From Armigeres subalbatus (Eukaryota > Arthropoda > Insecta > Diptera > Culicidae): DNA of 64,000 nucleotides. The notes under the pieces were generated by a model. It did not search any database. It was not told the origin of the DNA and worked only from the letters and a program-made list of their open reading frames with translations. This document shows, piece after piece, positions 54,454-64,000 of this stretch (its first letter is position 1; every line of letters begins with the position of its first letter). The stretch lies in the NCBI RefSeq assembly GCF_024139115.2, contig NC_085139.1, positions 5,551,533 to 5,615,532 on the forward strand, read 5' to 3'. The translations under genes and the position numbers were made by a program.

Positions 54454-55387
54454 AATGGCGGATTCACAGAGGTTTGCATTGCAAAAATTAAACAACCACA
54501 ACTACCAGTCGTGGAGGTTTAAGATGGAGATGCTGCTGATCCGGGAGGATACGTGGGACGTAATCTCCAAGCCGGCTCCGAACCCAGTGACCGATGAGTG
54601 GTCAAAGGCAGACGCGAAAGCTCGTGCGACAATCGGGCTGTGCATTGAGGATGACCAGACCAGTATTGTACGGAATTGTGCGACTGCGAGCGAGGCATGG
54701 GATGCCTTGAAGACGTACCACGACAAGGGTTCGGAGGTGTATCTTTTAAAGAAGTTGACGCACTTGGAACTTAAAGAGGGCGATGACATGGAGCAGCACC
54801 TTCAAATGTTTTCCGATTTGCTGCAGCGAATTGCAGATGTTGGCGACGAGATCCCGGATAAATTGCAAGTGGCTATGTTGCTGTGTTCGCTGCCGGACTC
54901 TTATGATTATCTAGCGACGGCATTGGAGCAGCGGCCACGGGACGAATTGACACTTCAACTGGTGAAGTCCAAATTATTGGCGGAAGCGGAAAAGCGTCGA
55001 GAACGCAGCGGAGGTGCAACTTCGGGTAGCGGGCAAGCTCTGCGGGTGGAACATCGCCGGCGACGTGCAGGTGGTGGAAGTAAATCTGCTGGTGGTGGAA
55101 GTAGGCATAACGAAACGAGAACTTGCTTCCAGTGTAATCAACCGGGGCATTTCAAGAGAAATTGTCCGAATATAGTAGCTGCTGAATCATCATTGAAATC
55201 GTCGAGGAAGAAGCCGGAAGAACCGAAAGCCAAGCAAGCTCAGATAGTTTCGGAGGGGCCGCTGGCGTGGATGGTGGAACAAGCTGGTCCATCGAGCTGG
55301 TTCATAGACATTGGTGCTTCTCGTCACATGGCGAAAGTTTTTCACTGTGCTGGAAACGACCGGTGGGACGAGTATGATGTTGGCTGA
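54454..55387 (+). pseudogene. Gag and protease start of the plus-strand copia
   Basis: The start at 54454 (AAAATGG context) gives MADSQRFALQKLNNHNYQSW, the usual copia Gag beginning; an in-frame codon at 54398 is less likely. The Gag core follows (ASEAWDALKTYHDKG, DEIPDKLQVAMLLCSLPDSY, LVKSKLLAEAEKR), then a Gly/Arg-rich linker. A perfect zinc knuckle CFQCNQPGHFKRNC starts near residue 224. The protease site reads WFIDIGASRHM near residue 285, with Ile in place of the usual Ser next to the catalytic Asp. A frameshift near 55340 ends the frame at 55387. Confidence 0.88.
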
Positions 55388-56262
55388 CGGCGAGCGAGCT
55401 GAAGTAGGTGGTGTTGACCGTGGTATCATTATTGATGTGACCGATGCTGGAGAACCGGCAGACATTGAGCCGAATGAGGTATTATATGTACATGAACTTA
55501 CTAGTGGACTAGTGTCGGTGAGTGTACTTGCCAAGAAAAGCTTTGATGTGGTGTTCAGTGGGAATCGGTGTGAGGTTCGCAAGCGAAGTGGAGAGGTATG
55601 TGCGGTAGGTGAACGACACGGTAGTTTATACCGAATGTGTGTTCCAGAGCAGGCGATGATCAGCGTCCAAACTTCGCACACATCGCAATGCTTGCATACA
55701 TGGCACCGACGTTTAGGACACCGGGATCCTGATGTGGTTCGGTCGATACACGAAAACAAGCAAGCAGATGGCATGAAGCTCGTTGATTGTGGTGTACGCA
55801 CAGTGTGTCAATGTTGCATTGAAGGCAAAATGGTACGAGCGCCGTTCCCGAAAAGCGTCGATAGAGGTTCGAAGGAAAAACTGGATATCGTACATGCCGA
55901 TCTCAGTGGACCGATGAAGTGTACGCCAAGTGGAAATCGATACTTCCTTTGTTTGGTTGATGACCATACACGGATGGCGTTCGTGTATCTTCTGAAGAAG
56001 AAGTCGGAAGCCGCAGCAAAAATCAAAGACTTCATCAGCTTCTGCCGGACGCAGACTGGAAAAACTCTCAAGGTGCTGCAGTCAGACGGTGGCGGAGAAT
56101 TTATCAGCAAGGATTTGCAGGACTACTTGCGGACAGAAGGCATTGTGAGCCAGTTCAGCGCACCCTACTCGCCACAACAGAATGGCGTAGTAGAGAGGCG
56201 AAACCGATACCTGAAGGAGATGGCACTCTGTATGCTGTTGGAGGCGAAATTTTGGAAAATTG
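55340..56262 (+). pseudogene. Protease end and integrase of the plus-strand copia
   Basis: After the protease remainder (VLYVHELTSGLVSVSVL) come the zinc-binding pre-integrase motif (HTWHRRLGHRD ... CQCCIEGKM) and the integrase core with all three acidic residues: VHADLSGP, QSDGGGEF and NGVVERRNR. A second frameshift near 56250-56262, in the MLLEAKFW region, passes the reading to the next frame. The catalytic set is intact, unlike the inner copia at 7603. Confidence 0.88.
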
Positions 56263-58473
56263 GATCAAAAGTACTGGGGAGAGGCGATTCTGACGGCAAC
56301 CTATATTCAGAATCGGGTTGTTTCAAGGTCCGTTGGAATGAGTCCCTTCGAGAAGTGGTACGGAAAACTTCCATCGTACGAGCACTTTCGGATTTTTGGT
56401 TCCGAAGCTTGGGTACGTACTCCAGCCGAGATACGCAAGAAAATGGAGCCTAAAGCGCGTAAGTTGGTGTTTGTAGGTTACTCCAACGAGCACAAGGCCT
56501 ATCGGCTGTTGGATGTGGTGTCGGGACGGATCACCATCAGCCGGGATGTGAAGTTTCTCGAGGATTGGCGTATGGATAGTGAACGTAAAACCGAGCGGAA
56601 GCTGGAAGCGAGTGAATCGACAGTCGAGTTGGAACCGTCGCCGGTCCCGGTAGCACCACGTGAGGCGGCATCTGCAGCTGAACCCGAGGAAGGACCTGAA
56701 GAAGAAGAAGAAGATATGAACGGGTATGAATCGGCTGAAGAATTGTACTACGGTGAAGAGAATGTCGCTGCTCTGGGAGAGGGAATTCAGCGTGAGAATC
56801 CACGTCGTTCTACCAGAGGAGTATTGCCAGTCCGTTTCGATGATTATTTTGTTGGCATGGCAACGGTGGATGATGAGCCCACTTCGTACGAGCAAGCGGT
56901 CAGCTGTGCGGAGAAAGATGAATGGATAGCAGCCATGGATGAAGAGTACGATTCGTTGATGTCAAACGAAACATGGGAGCTTGTGGACCCTCCACCTGCT
57001 AGCAACATTGTCGGTAGCAAGTGGGTGTACAAAAGGAAAATTGACGCGGACGGCACAGTCGAGCGGATGAAGGCCAGACTCGTGGCGCAAGGCTACAGCC
57101 AACGATTCGGGTCGGATTTTGAAGAGGTATTTGCTCCTGTAGCAATGTGCTCAACATTTCGAGTGCTGCTGACTGTAGCAGGCCATCGTCGGATGCACGT
57201 GAAACACTTGGACATAAAGTCGGCGTATTTGTATGGGAAGCTGGACGAGGTGGTGTATATGCGTCAGCCGCCGGGATACGCAGTGCTGGGGAATGAGAAG
57301 AAAGTGTGCAAGTTAAAGCGTAGTATCTACGGATTGAAGCAAGCTGCGAGGGTTTGGCATAAGACGCTGACGGATATACTCAAGCAACTTGGGTTCGAGC
57401 AGTGTCATTCGGATTCATGTTTGTACCGTAAACGTTGTAGCAAGAACGGGTGGATATATTTGCTAATATATGTGGATGATTTGCTGCTGGTATGCGCACA
57501 GGAGGAGGAAATTGAAAAGGTAGAGCAAGCTTTGCAGGAACGGCTGAAGATAACCAGACTAGGTGGCATAAGAAGTTTCTTAGGAATCCGTGTGCGAAGG
57601 AATTCGGATGGTTTCTTTGTGATTTCTCAGAAGGCATTCATCGAGAAGTTGGTGAAAAGGTTTCGTCTGGATAACGCTAAGGGTTCAAAGTACCCGATGG
57701 ATCCGGGGTACTACAAAGTGACAGAAAGTAGCCCAAAGATGGAAAGTAATGAAGACTATCACAAGCTAATCGGTTGTCTTTTATACCTATCCGTCAATAG
57801 TCGTCCGGATATCGCGGCGGCGGTCGGGATCCTGAGTCGAAAAGTCAGTTGCCCATCAGTTACTGACTGGACCGAGGCAAAACGTATAGTACGATACCTT
57901 ATACACACAGTTGACTATGGATTGACGCTTGGAAACATTGATCGTGAGTTGCTGTTGTCAGGTTTTTGTGATGCTGACTGGGCGGGCGATAGTACTGACC
58001 GGAAATCGTGTACTGGATACGTGTTCCGCCTAGGAGGAGCAATCGTTACTTGGGTTAGCAGGAAGCAAAGCTGTGTTGCCGTGTCGACCATGGAGGCTGA
58101 ATATGTGGCCCTCTCGGAGGCTACACAGGAGGCCATTTGGCTGCGCAGGTTGCTAGAGGAATTGAACGAAAATCAACAGAGACCAACCATCATCTACGAG
58201 GATAATATGAGCTGCCTGGATTTCGTTGCATTGGATCAGCAGAAGAAGAGGTCTAAGCATATTGACACGCGGTTTCACTACACTAAAAGCTGTTGCACAT
58301 CTGGTGATATCGAACTGCAGTACTGTGCTTCGGAGTTCATGCTTGCGGACATCTTGACCAAGCCGCTTGGGTCAATTAAGGTCAAGAAGTTTGCAACGGA
58401 TATGGGATTGGCAACAAAACCGGTAAGGATACACTCGCGGGATTTCATTTCTTGTGTTTTGGATTCTCAGTGA
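56260..58473 (+). CDS. Integrase end, reverse transcriptase and RNase H of the plus-strand copia
   Basis: This 737-residue open frame starts inside integrase (YWGEAILTATYIQNRV, FRIFGSEAWV), passes an acidic hinge (about residues 108-175) and enters reverse transcriptase: DEWIAAMDEEYDSLMSNETW, GSKWVYKRKI, MKARLVAQGYSQRFG, VKHLDIKSAYLYGKL with the first Asp, and IYVDDLLLV with the catalytic pair near residues 404-407. RNase H follows with FCDADWAGDS, STMEAEYVALSEA and IIYEDNMSC. The last ~25 residues run into antisense integrase of the surrounding element. As a polypeptide it is intact, but the upstream shifts separate it from Gag. Confidence 0.88.
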   Translation: MDQKYWGEAILTATYIQNRVVSRSVGMSPFEKWYGKLPSYEHFRIFGSEAWVRTPAEIRKKMEPKARKLVFVGYSNEHKAYRLLDVVSGRITISRDVKFLEDWRMDSERKTERKLEASESTVELEPSPVPVAPREAASAAEPEEGPEEEEEDMNGYESAEELYYGEENVAALGEGIQRENPRRSTRGVLPVRFDDYFVGMATVDDEPTSYEQAVSCAEKDEWIAAMDEEYDSLMSNETWELVDPPPASNIVGSKWVYKRKIDADGTVERMKARLVAQGYSQRFGSDFEEVFAPVAMCSTFRVLLTVAGHRRMHVKHLDIKSAYLYGKLDEVVYMRQPPGYAVLGNEKKVCKLKRSIYGLKQAARVWHKTLTDILKQLGFEQCHSDSCLYRKRCSKNGWIYLLIYVDDLLLVCAQEEEIEKVEQALQERLKITRLGGIRSFLGIRVRRNSDGFFVISQKAFIEKLVKRFRLDNAKGSKYPMDPGYYKVTESSPKMESNEDYHKLIGCLLYLSVNSRPDIAAAVGILSRKVSCPSVTDWTEAKRIVRYLIHTVDYGLTLGNIDRELLLSGFCDADWAGDSTDRKSCTGYVFRLGGAIVTWVSRKQSCVAVSTMEAEYVALSEATQEAIWLRRLLEELNENQQRPTIIYEDNMSCLDFVALDQQKKRSKHIDTRFHYTKSCCTSGDIELQYCASEFMLADILTKPLGSIKVKKFATDMGLATKPVRIHSRDFISCVLDSQ

Positions 58474-59820
58474 ACACCATCGTTTTGGCTCCGAACACTA
58501 TAACAGGTACCAAATTTGGTTTCTTCCCGTTCCAGGCATCCTCGGGAGTGACATCGTGGCCGTGCGTTGATTCATCAAATATACGGCCGTCGAGACAGCT
58601 TTCGCCCAAAAAGCCTTTGACAGTCCTTCTTCGAACAGCATGCATCGAGCTTGTTCTACAATCAACCGGTTTGCTCGCTCCGATGCCAAACATTCTGACT
58701 CTCGGCTGACAAACAAGCAAGTACGCTTTTCGTGTCGTTCCGCCGTTGTTTAAATTTGAAGAAATTGTTCTCCCGAATACCGGTCGCAATATCGCCGTCC
58801 ATATCGACCATGCTGCACCCGTTGTTGGTGAGAATCACTGTGTGTCCGTTCTTTACAATCTGGCGCACCGACAGCAGAGTTGCACTGAGCTCCGAGAACA
58901 GCTGTACTTCTTTCACCGTAATAGTCTCTTGCTGACACTGTGGCTTGGAACCGTTGAGCCTTCACCTTCATCCTGCCGCCATTTGCTGCTAGCACTGTCC
59001 GAGCGCTTCATGTTCGCCAGCATATTTTGGTTCCGGGTCATGTGCACGCTTGCACGAGACTCGAAAAACCATTCGTCCTCGTTGTTGGAACCAAATGTCG
59101 AAAGAACTGTGCAAAATGCGTTGCTTTTTGGTGCACTTTTGCATTCCTTCGCGATGTAACCAAACTTGTGATATTTCCGACACTTTGACTTTTGTTGGGC
59201 TCGGATTTCTTCACAAGCTTATCCCCGCTGCGATTCGCTCCCTTGCTCGCAGCTAGCGCCGAATCAGTGGATGGAATCTTCACCTCTTGAAGCAGCTTCG
59301 TTTTGATCGCGTCTCCGGTAATGGGTGTTTCGGAGTTCTCGAGGGCCATGATCATGGGACGATACTCTTCTGGGAGCCCAGCCAGCAATAAGGTGCCAAC
59401 CCCAACGAAATTGCAAATCCAATCCCATCCAGCTGGTGCGCCGTCGACACATAGTCGGCCATGGAATCACACGATGACAGCTCCGTCTTGATTAGCTTGT
59501 GGAGAAGCCCGACTCGCCTGGTTAGGCCCGTGTCCTCGAAAGCTTTTTCCAGCTTTGCCCAAACTTGCTGTGCCGTTGTTGCTTCCCGGACGGGGATGTA
59601 ATTCATCGGGTCCAGCAGCAGAATGACCGTCGCACGCGCTTTACGATGCTTTCCAGCTTCCAGCTCCACAAGTCCTCGAGCTCCAGGTATGTTCGCACTG
59701 CGAACCTCATACATGGCCCAATTTTCGCGACCGATGAGGCGTTCAATTCCGGGAAGGCTTGAAATTTGCTGGACCGGCGCCGCTTGACCAGCTTCCGCTT
59801 GAAGTCACTTCAATGCTTTA
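58450..59820 (-). pseudogene. Gag, protease and integrase remnants of the minus-strand copia
   Basis: On the minus strand from 59800: a Gag start region (SSKFQAFPELNASSVAKIGP, MYEVRSANIPGARG), TTAQQVWAKLEKAFEDTGLT, LLHKLIKTELSSCDSMADYV, LAGLPEEYRPMIMALENSE, then a decayed zinc knuckle CRKYHKFGYIAKEC that has lost two ligands. The protease site reads WFFESRASVHM, lacking the catalytic Asp. Integrase pieces (FEEGLSKAFWAKAVSTAVYL, HDVTPEDAWNGKKPNLV) run to 58450, where the plus-strand copia begins. There are many frameshifts. Confidence 0.8.
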
Positions 59821-59907
59821 CTTGACAAGACACTTTATCGGTGCAAAAAAAAGTCCGCGAAATTCTAGAAACTTTCTAACAGAACGTTCTTGCGATGGCC
59901 CATAACC

Positions 59908-60040
59908 TATTGGGAGTGCGCAAAACGAACGTCTGGTTTGGTTGACAATTCAAGCAAAAGTGAAGCATCTTATTTTCAAATTCAATCTAGCCTACTATGT
60001 ATGATTTTTTGATAGAGCCACAGCTTACTGCTCTTCAACA
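59908..60040 (-). repeat. 5' LTR of the minus-strand copia
   Basis: 133 bp, starting TGTTGAAGAGCAG at 60040 on the minus strand, ending CAATA and followed at once by the primer-binding site. It is the partner of 52429-52548. Confidence 0.88.
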
Positions 60041-60216
60041 CTTTCAACTCGAAAATTTCCTAGCCCGGACCGGGAATCGAACCCAACTACCTTCAGCATG
60101 GACTTGCATCTTACCACGCGGCTAAGGAAGGCTCTTAAGAAGGTATAAAAAGGTACTCTTCTTCTAATTTGTACAACTCCCAGTAGACCGTAGTTCTCTC
60201 CTGACTGGGCACAATT

Positions 60217-60550
60217 GGCGCTTTGATGTTGCATAAAGAAGAAGAAGCAGAAAGATGATAATCGAAAAAATCTCCACGGGAAACCGAACGAAGTTTTTAA
60301 AACTCTCCTCAAAAATTCTAGAAGTAATTTAATTAAAAACGATAAGCATTACGGGGTTGGACTTTTCTTATACTGTGTATTAAGTGTAATATCACAAAAT
60401 AAAATTTCGAATAGAAATATCGTGATTATTATACATTATAAGAATAGTCCAACCCCGTACTGCTTACCGTTTTTAATTAAATTGCTTCTAGAATTTTTGA
60501 GAAGAGTTTTAAAAACTTCTTCGTATGGTTTCCCGTGAAGATTTTTTCGA
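60217..60550. repeat. Long hairpin repeat, copy 2 (one end missing)
   Basis: It starts GGCGCTTTGATGTTGCATAA and follows copy 1 (25988-26369) through both arms and the loop. It ends at GATTTTTTCGAAT, about 45 bases short of the mirrored end. The arms still pair over about 115 bases. Confidence 0.8.
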
Positions 60551-60579
60551 ATTATAAATTTATTTATTTATTTACGCCA

Positions 60580-60960
60580 AGGTGTAACGAAAAGGCTATA
60601 TCTTCACCCCAAGGACAATTTTGTTATAGAAGGCCCGGAGACCCATAGTGGTGTATACCAATCGACTCAGCTCGAAGAATTGAGATGATGTCTTTCTGTG
60701 TGTGTATGTGCGCAAAATAAAACTTACTAAAATTTTAGGAACTTATCTTCAGCAGACTTGCTTGCAATAAGTTGCATTTGATGGGGACTCGTTTCTCATT
60801 GTTTCCTATAGAAAATTGGCCAGATTGGTCTATGGGATCAAAAGTTAGAGCCAAAATACAATTTTCATACAATAAACACGCTTCGAAAATCTCACTCAAT
60901 TTTTTTAGTATATCTAATGCACGGGAAAGGCACAAATACCGCAAGATCAGTTTTTGGCAG
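60580..60960 (+). repeat. Dispersed repeat family X, copy 3
   Basis: GACCCATAGTGGTGTATACC, CGACTCAGCTCGAAGAATTG, AGATGATGTCTTTCTGTGTG and GCACGGGAAAGGCACAAAT are diverged matches to copies at 2881-3350 and 16230-16640; the order of blocks is partly inverted relative to copy 1. Confidence 0.5.
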
Positions 60961-62756
60961 CTTTGACATATTTTCATCTCAAAAGTATCAAGTGGTGTTT
61001 CCCTAACCTCAATATACCTGTGCACCGAGTTTAAATTTAAGGCATTTAATGCGGAACTGCAAAGAATAACTATATATTGATACGGTCTGATAATTTTATT
61101 TTCTATTTAGGCTGTAAAAATATCCAAACTTTTTTTTGCATCAGTGCACAGATGGAAAGTGAGGTTACGCGACGCCACTGAAAGTATCATCTTTATATAT
61201 CGTTAAAAGCTCCTAAAAAGATCCACGCAATAGGCTTGATAACGTATTAATAGCTAAAAGAATATTTTACGCAACATTTAACCAACAAAACAGTTTGGTA
61301 CTCCGCTGTAAACCATCAGCACTACACTTGATTTTTGCAATCGACGCGGAATGCGGTCTAGTTGTTTCCTATTGAAAATTGGCCCGATCAGCCATTGCTC
61401 TCTAGAGTTATTGACAAAACATTATTTTTTTGCCACTTAAAAATAGAAATCGAATCTATCCCCAATCCCCCTAAAGTGCTATTATGACCTCTCTAATGTG
61501 TTTTTCTCATTTTAATAATGCGCGAGAAAGACACCACCAACGCACCAACCACATGTTGCTTACTATAGAGAGCTTCTACAAGTTTTTCTATTATGTTCAG
61601 GTTAACTTTTACCTTAAGTAACTCCTTCCGGCGCTTATTGACGCGCTTGGTTGGCAGATGACATTTGAAGGTAAGAGTGGGTGGGGTATGTTACATTCAG
61701 AAGTAGTGTTCAATGCATTGGAGTTTGAAACACTCGATTTCTCAATCAAAGTTGAATAACATTTAAACCTTTCAATTTAAAGGTTCGGCCTCTTCAGAGT
61801 TTTTAGGCAAGAAGAGACGCATCTATTGAAATTAGTTTGGTTATTAATCCTCCTAGAAGTGAGTTGAAAATTTCCTTTCGCCAAAAAATTAAATACAATG
61901 TTGGTGTTTTCAGTAAAAAGTTGTAGAAAATTCTATTATGGAAAACTTTGCAGAGTATAGCGAAGCTCTATCTGATCAAAGTGTTGAGTTATGAAGCGTT
62001 CTTATGGATTCTTACTTTGAAAACAGTCGTTTGAATAAAACTTTTAAGAATTTTTACAGTTTCATGATCTTCTCCAAAGTTGTTTAATATTTTGAAATAA
62101 CAATAACATTTTTGCTGAAGATAGTAAGTAAGATTAGTAGGTTCGAAACAGGTTGTCCTGTTTCTTTTGTAGTCGGCTTAGGCGATACGATCCAGTTTTA
62201 GTAAGGATTTTTTTTTAAATAAAAGTGTGATTATCAATACTGTTTGGAAAAAAATCAGAAGGGTTATATACAAGACACAACCGTCCAACGTAAACTACGT
62301 AAGGCAGTTTTGTTCATTGAGGATTGTAGTGCCATCATGCATGAATATTTAAAAAAAATTCATTTGATTACTTATTTTTCGAACAAAACTAGCGTATCTT
62401 AAGATATGAAAATTGTTGGGTACGACAATTGTTTAAAAAATATTTACTATGAAAACCCAAATTTTTTCCTCAGTGGTAATGATGCCTTTCTTGGATCCGA
62501 ATGGTTTTGAAGCATTTGATGAAATATTTCAATAGAAGAAGCCCTAGGGGAGCATCCTTTTTTCTGTTTGCAACATTTATTATTCAGAAACATTCCAATC
62601 ATAGGCATATCTTGTTTTTCGTGCATCACTAGATATCATAAAACGTCAATCATGTACCAAAACCCGATTAATTTGTGATGCGCGCAAGTAGTAAACGTTG
62701 CGGACGGGAAAAGAGGGTGTGTGTTATTACAATCTAACTCCCACTGGCTGGCTCAC
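60961..62756. other. Gene-free spacer
   Basis: AT-rich sequence with short stretches like family X (GCGAGAAAGACACCACCAAC near 61526). I see no gene. Confidence 0.45.
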
Positions 62757-63151
62757 CAGTGTTGGTAAAATCTCAAAATCTCAAATCTCATCGGCGATTC
62801 AAACCATGCGTGAGTCAAATCCCATCAGAATCATGGCCCAGAGATTTGCTCATGATTCGAATCGCAATTTCCATCATTGCATGATATTTACGTGTTCTTC
62901 ATTGTTGAATGCATTGAATTAACTGTTTTTCGTCTAAAACAATGGCTAATAATTGCATATATAAACAAAACATACGCCTCGATTGCGTTTTGACGCTTTT
63001 TAGAACGAAATCATTTTTCGGTGAGTGAGCGAAGCGATGCGATTCTGGCCGAGAAACCCAAGCGCGATGCTCCTCCTACAGAATCGCAGGCGAGTTAGCT
63101 CGTGCATGAAACCTCGATGATTCAGATTTGAGTATGATTTTACCAACACTG
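62757..63151. mobile_element. 395-bp hAT-type MITE, copy 2
   Basis: The ends CAGTGTTGGTAAAAT and ATTTTACCAACACTG are inverted. Inverting the copy aligns it with copy 1 at 10314-10708, for example GACTCACGCATGGTTTGAATC against AACTCACGCTTGATTTGAATC. The flanks TGGCTCAC and AGTGTCAC agree at only five of eight positions, so the duplication has decayed or was not formed. Confidence 0.8.
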
Positions 63152-63603
63152 AGTGTCACTATGGATGAAATATCCGTGAAATATCATTTTATCAATATAA
63201 TTGCAAGACTTTTGAATCAGGGATCAAGAAGGTGATAACTCTATTGTAACTCATATAGCCCGTTTCAAGAACGTATGCGTTCCGAAGCTTTTGTCGTGTA
63301 CAATAAGTACCGCATGATTGCACCCACGTATTATAAAAATATCTTAAGTGCATTCACACTTCCTGAATCAAACTTAAATCCTTCTGACTCAGGTGCGCAT
63401 TTGATTGGACAAAATATTATAAGGCCGATATAAATATCTTTTAAAATAAGTCTCCCCCTTCTGATTGTTTTGCTGAAAAACAACAATTTTAGGGGCAACA
63501 AAAAAAAATTCAGGTGAATTTTGAGATTTTTAAAAACATTCTTCAACAAACCCGAGGAATTTTTTTTCAGTTTTTTTTTAACATTTTAATATTTATTTTT
63601 TAC
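63152..63603. other. Spacer
   Basis: I see no gene or clear repeat. Confidence 0.4.
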
Positions 63604-63920
63604 TAGCAGACCCGACGAACTTTATTTCGTCTAAAATTGATTTATTCTCTGATTAGTTCTCGAGTTATGCAGAAATTTTTGGTTCATTTGTATGGGAGCC
63701 CCTCTTTCCAGAAGGGGGAGGCGTTGCAAACCATCATAGAAACATATCTTCCCTTCCAAAACCTCCACACGCCAGATTTGGTTTCATTTGCTTGATCTCG
63801 AGTTATGATGAAATTGGTGTTTCATTTGTATAGGAGCCAGGTTTCAAAGAGGAGAGGGGTCTCGAACCATCTTAAGAACCTTCCCAGGCCCCAAAAACCT
63901 CTGCATTCAAATTTTCCCGC
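63604..63920 (+). repeat. Dispersed repeat family Y, copy 4 (two units)
   Basis: It starts CTAGCAGACCCGACGAACTT and carries two related internal units (TTCTCGAGTTATGCAGAAAT and ATCTCGAGTTATGATGAAAT, each followed by TTTCATTTGTAT or similar). It is the most complete copy in the window. A short GAAGAAGAAG run follows at 63930-63957. Confidence 0.7.
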
Positions 63921-64000
63921 CACTCGATTCAGAAGAAGAAGAAGAAGAAGAAGAAGACTACCCCCTCCCACTTGACTTTGCGGAGACCATATCTTAATCT

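Larger units (their letters stand above)
54195..58445 (+). mobile_element. Younger plus-strand copia element, 3' LTR missing
   Basis: The primer-binding site GGTTATGGGCACAG at 54326 places the end of the 5' LTR at 54325 (CCGCCCACA); the LTR start is approximate (TGTTATGTTG near 54195). Gag, protease, integrase, RT and RNase H follow in the usual copia order with only two frameshifts. After RNase H (ILTKPLGSIKVKKFATDMGL) the sequence passes straight into integrase of the minus-strand copia near 58445, with no purine run or 3' LTR. About 60-80 codons of the outer element also appear to be lost at the junction, so a deletion probably removed the 3' LTR. Confidence 0.82.
52429..60040 (-). mobile_element. 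Minus-strand copia element, holding a second copia
   Basis: The LTRs are 120 bp (52429-52548) and 133 bp (59908-60040); on the minus strand they begin TGTTGAAGAGCAGTAAGC and end CACTCCCAATA. CTTTC flanks both (52424-52428 and 60041-60045). The primer-binding site GGTTATGGGCC (59897-59907, minus) follows the 5' LTR and a GGAGGAG purine run precedes the 3' LTR. Gag, protease and integrase remnants lie at 58450-59800; reverse transcriptase and RNase H remnants at 52841-54032. The plus-strand copia at 54195-58445 lies between. Confidence 0.88.
52240..60132 (-). mobile_element. SINE split by copia elements (outermost level)
   Basis: The tail half of a Feilai-type SINE lies at 52240-52428 (TATTGACATTACATCCTCCA, ACGATGATACCTTTATGCCC) and the tRNA-like head at 60041-60132 (CCGGGAATCGAACCCAACTA, CGCGGCTAAGGAAGG on the plus strand). 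The two join across CTTTC, the duplication made by the minus-strand copia at 52429-60040. Confidence 0.8.

Noticed and set aside
55190..55801. 203-residue antisense open frame
   Set aside because: It lies opposite the copia protease-integrase region on the plus strand and has no similarity of its own.
1..64000. Endogenous viral elements (flavivirus- or rhabdovirus-like) or Wolbachia transfers
   Set aside because: No recognisable viral or bacterial protein motifs were noticed in any of the translated frames; a BLASTX search would be needed to exclude short or decayed ones.

Overview
The window looks like nuclear DNA from a culicine mosquito, most probably Aedes. I infer this from several copies of a Feilai-type tRNA-derived SINE, a Juan-like Jockey LINE, an RTE-type LINE, copia elements, very many MITEs, AT-rich spacers, GT-AG intron borders, and insect-type TATA/TCAGT promoters. 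No bacterial operons, CRISPR arrays or viral genes were recognised.

Only four host genes can be supported. They are: a secreted fibrinogen-related protein (minus strand, 5310-6040, with an uncertain last exon near 5118-5244); the last coding exon of the anaphase-promoting-complex subunit CDC16/APC6 (plus, 18847-19912); a complete intronless mitochondrial glutamate dehydrogenase (minus, 20199-21785), convergent with CDC16; and the first coding exon of a secreted astacin-family zinc metalloprotease (plus, 42037-42373). A complete tRNA cloverleaf with a downstream T-run lies at 32514-32586.

The rest is a mosaic of nested transposable elements. At 7.3-14.2 kb a copia element has a second, internally deleted copia element inserted in its gag; that one carries a 395-bp hAT-type MITE. 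The outer copia also holds a foldback-type insertion and a 53-bp retro-tail, and it ends abruptly against an RTE fragment that itself carries a SINE. At 22.2-27.5 kb a Juan-like LINE is split first by a SINE, which holds a 992-bp Foldback-like element with 9-bp duplications, and then by a 2.5-kb hAT-type element that carries a long hairpin and a MITE. At 29.1-38.4 kb there is a roughly 9.3-kb inverted structure whose arms are tandem arrays of a ~154-bp unit. Its right arm is split by a TTAA-flanked element that carries an almost full-length RTE LINE, and by an island bearing the tRNA. At 43.5-49.1 kb a 5.6-kb TA-flanked element has matching ends. At 52.2-60.1 kb a SINE is split by a minus-strand copia, which is itself split by a younger plus-strand copia.

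The host genes show no functional link to one another beyond position. The main biological interest is the transposon architecture: two separate Foldback-like structures, a tRNA gene inside one of them, long near-perfect hairpins that could give double-stranded RNA, and insertion series whose order can be read from target-site duplications (TSDs).
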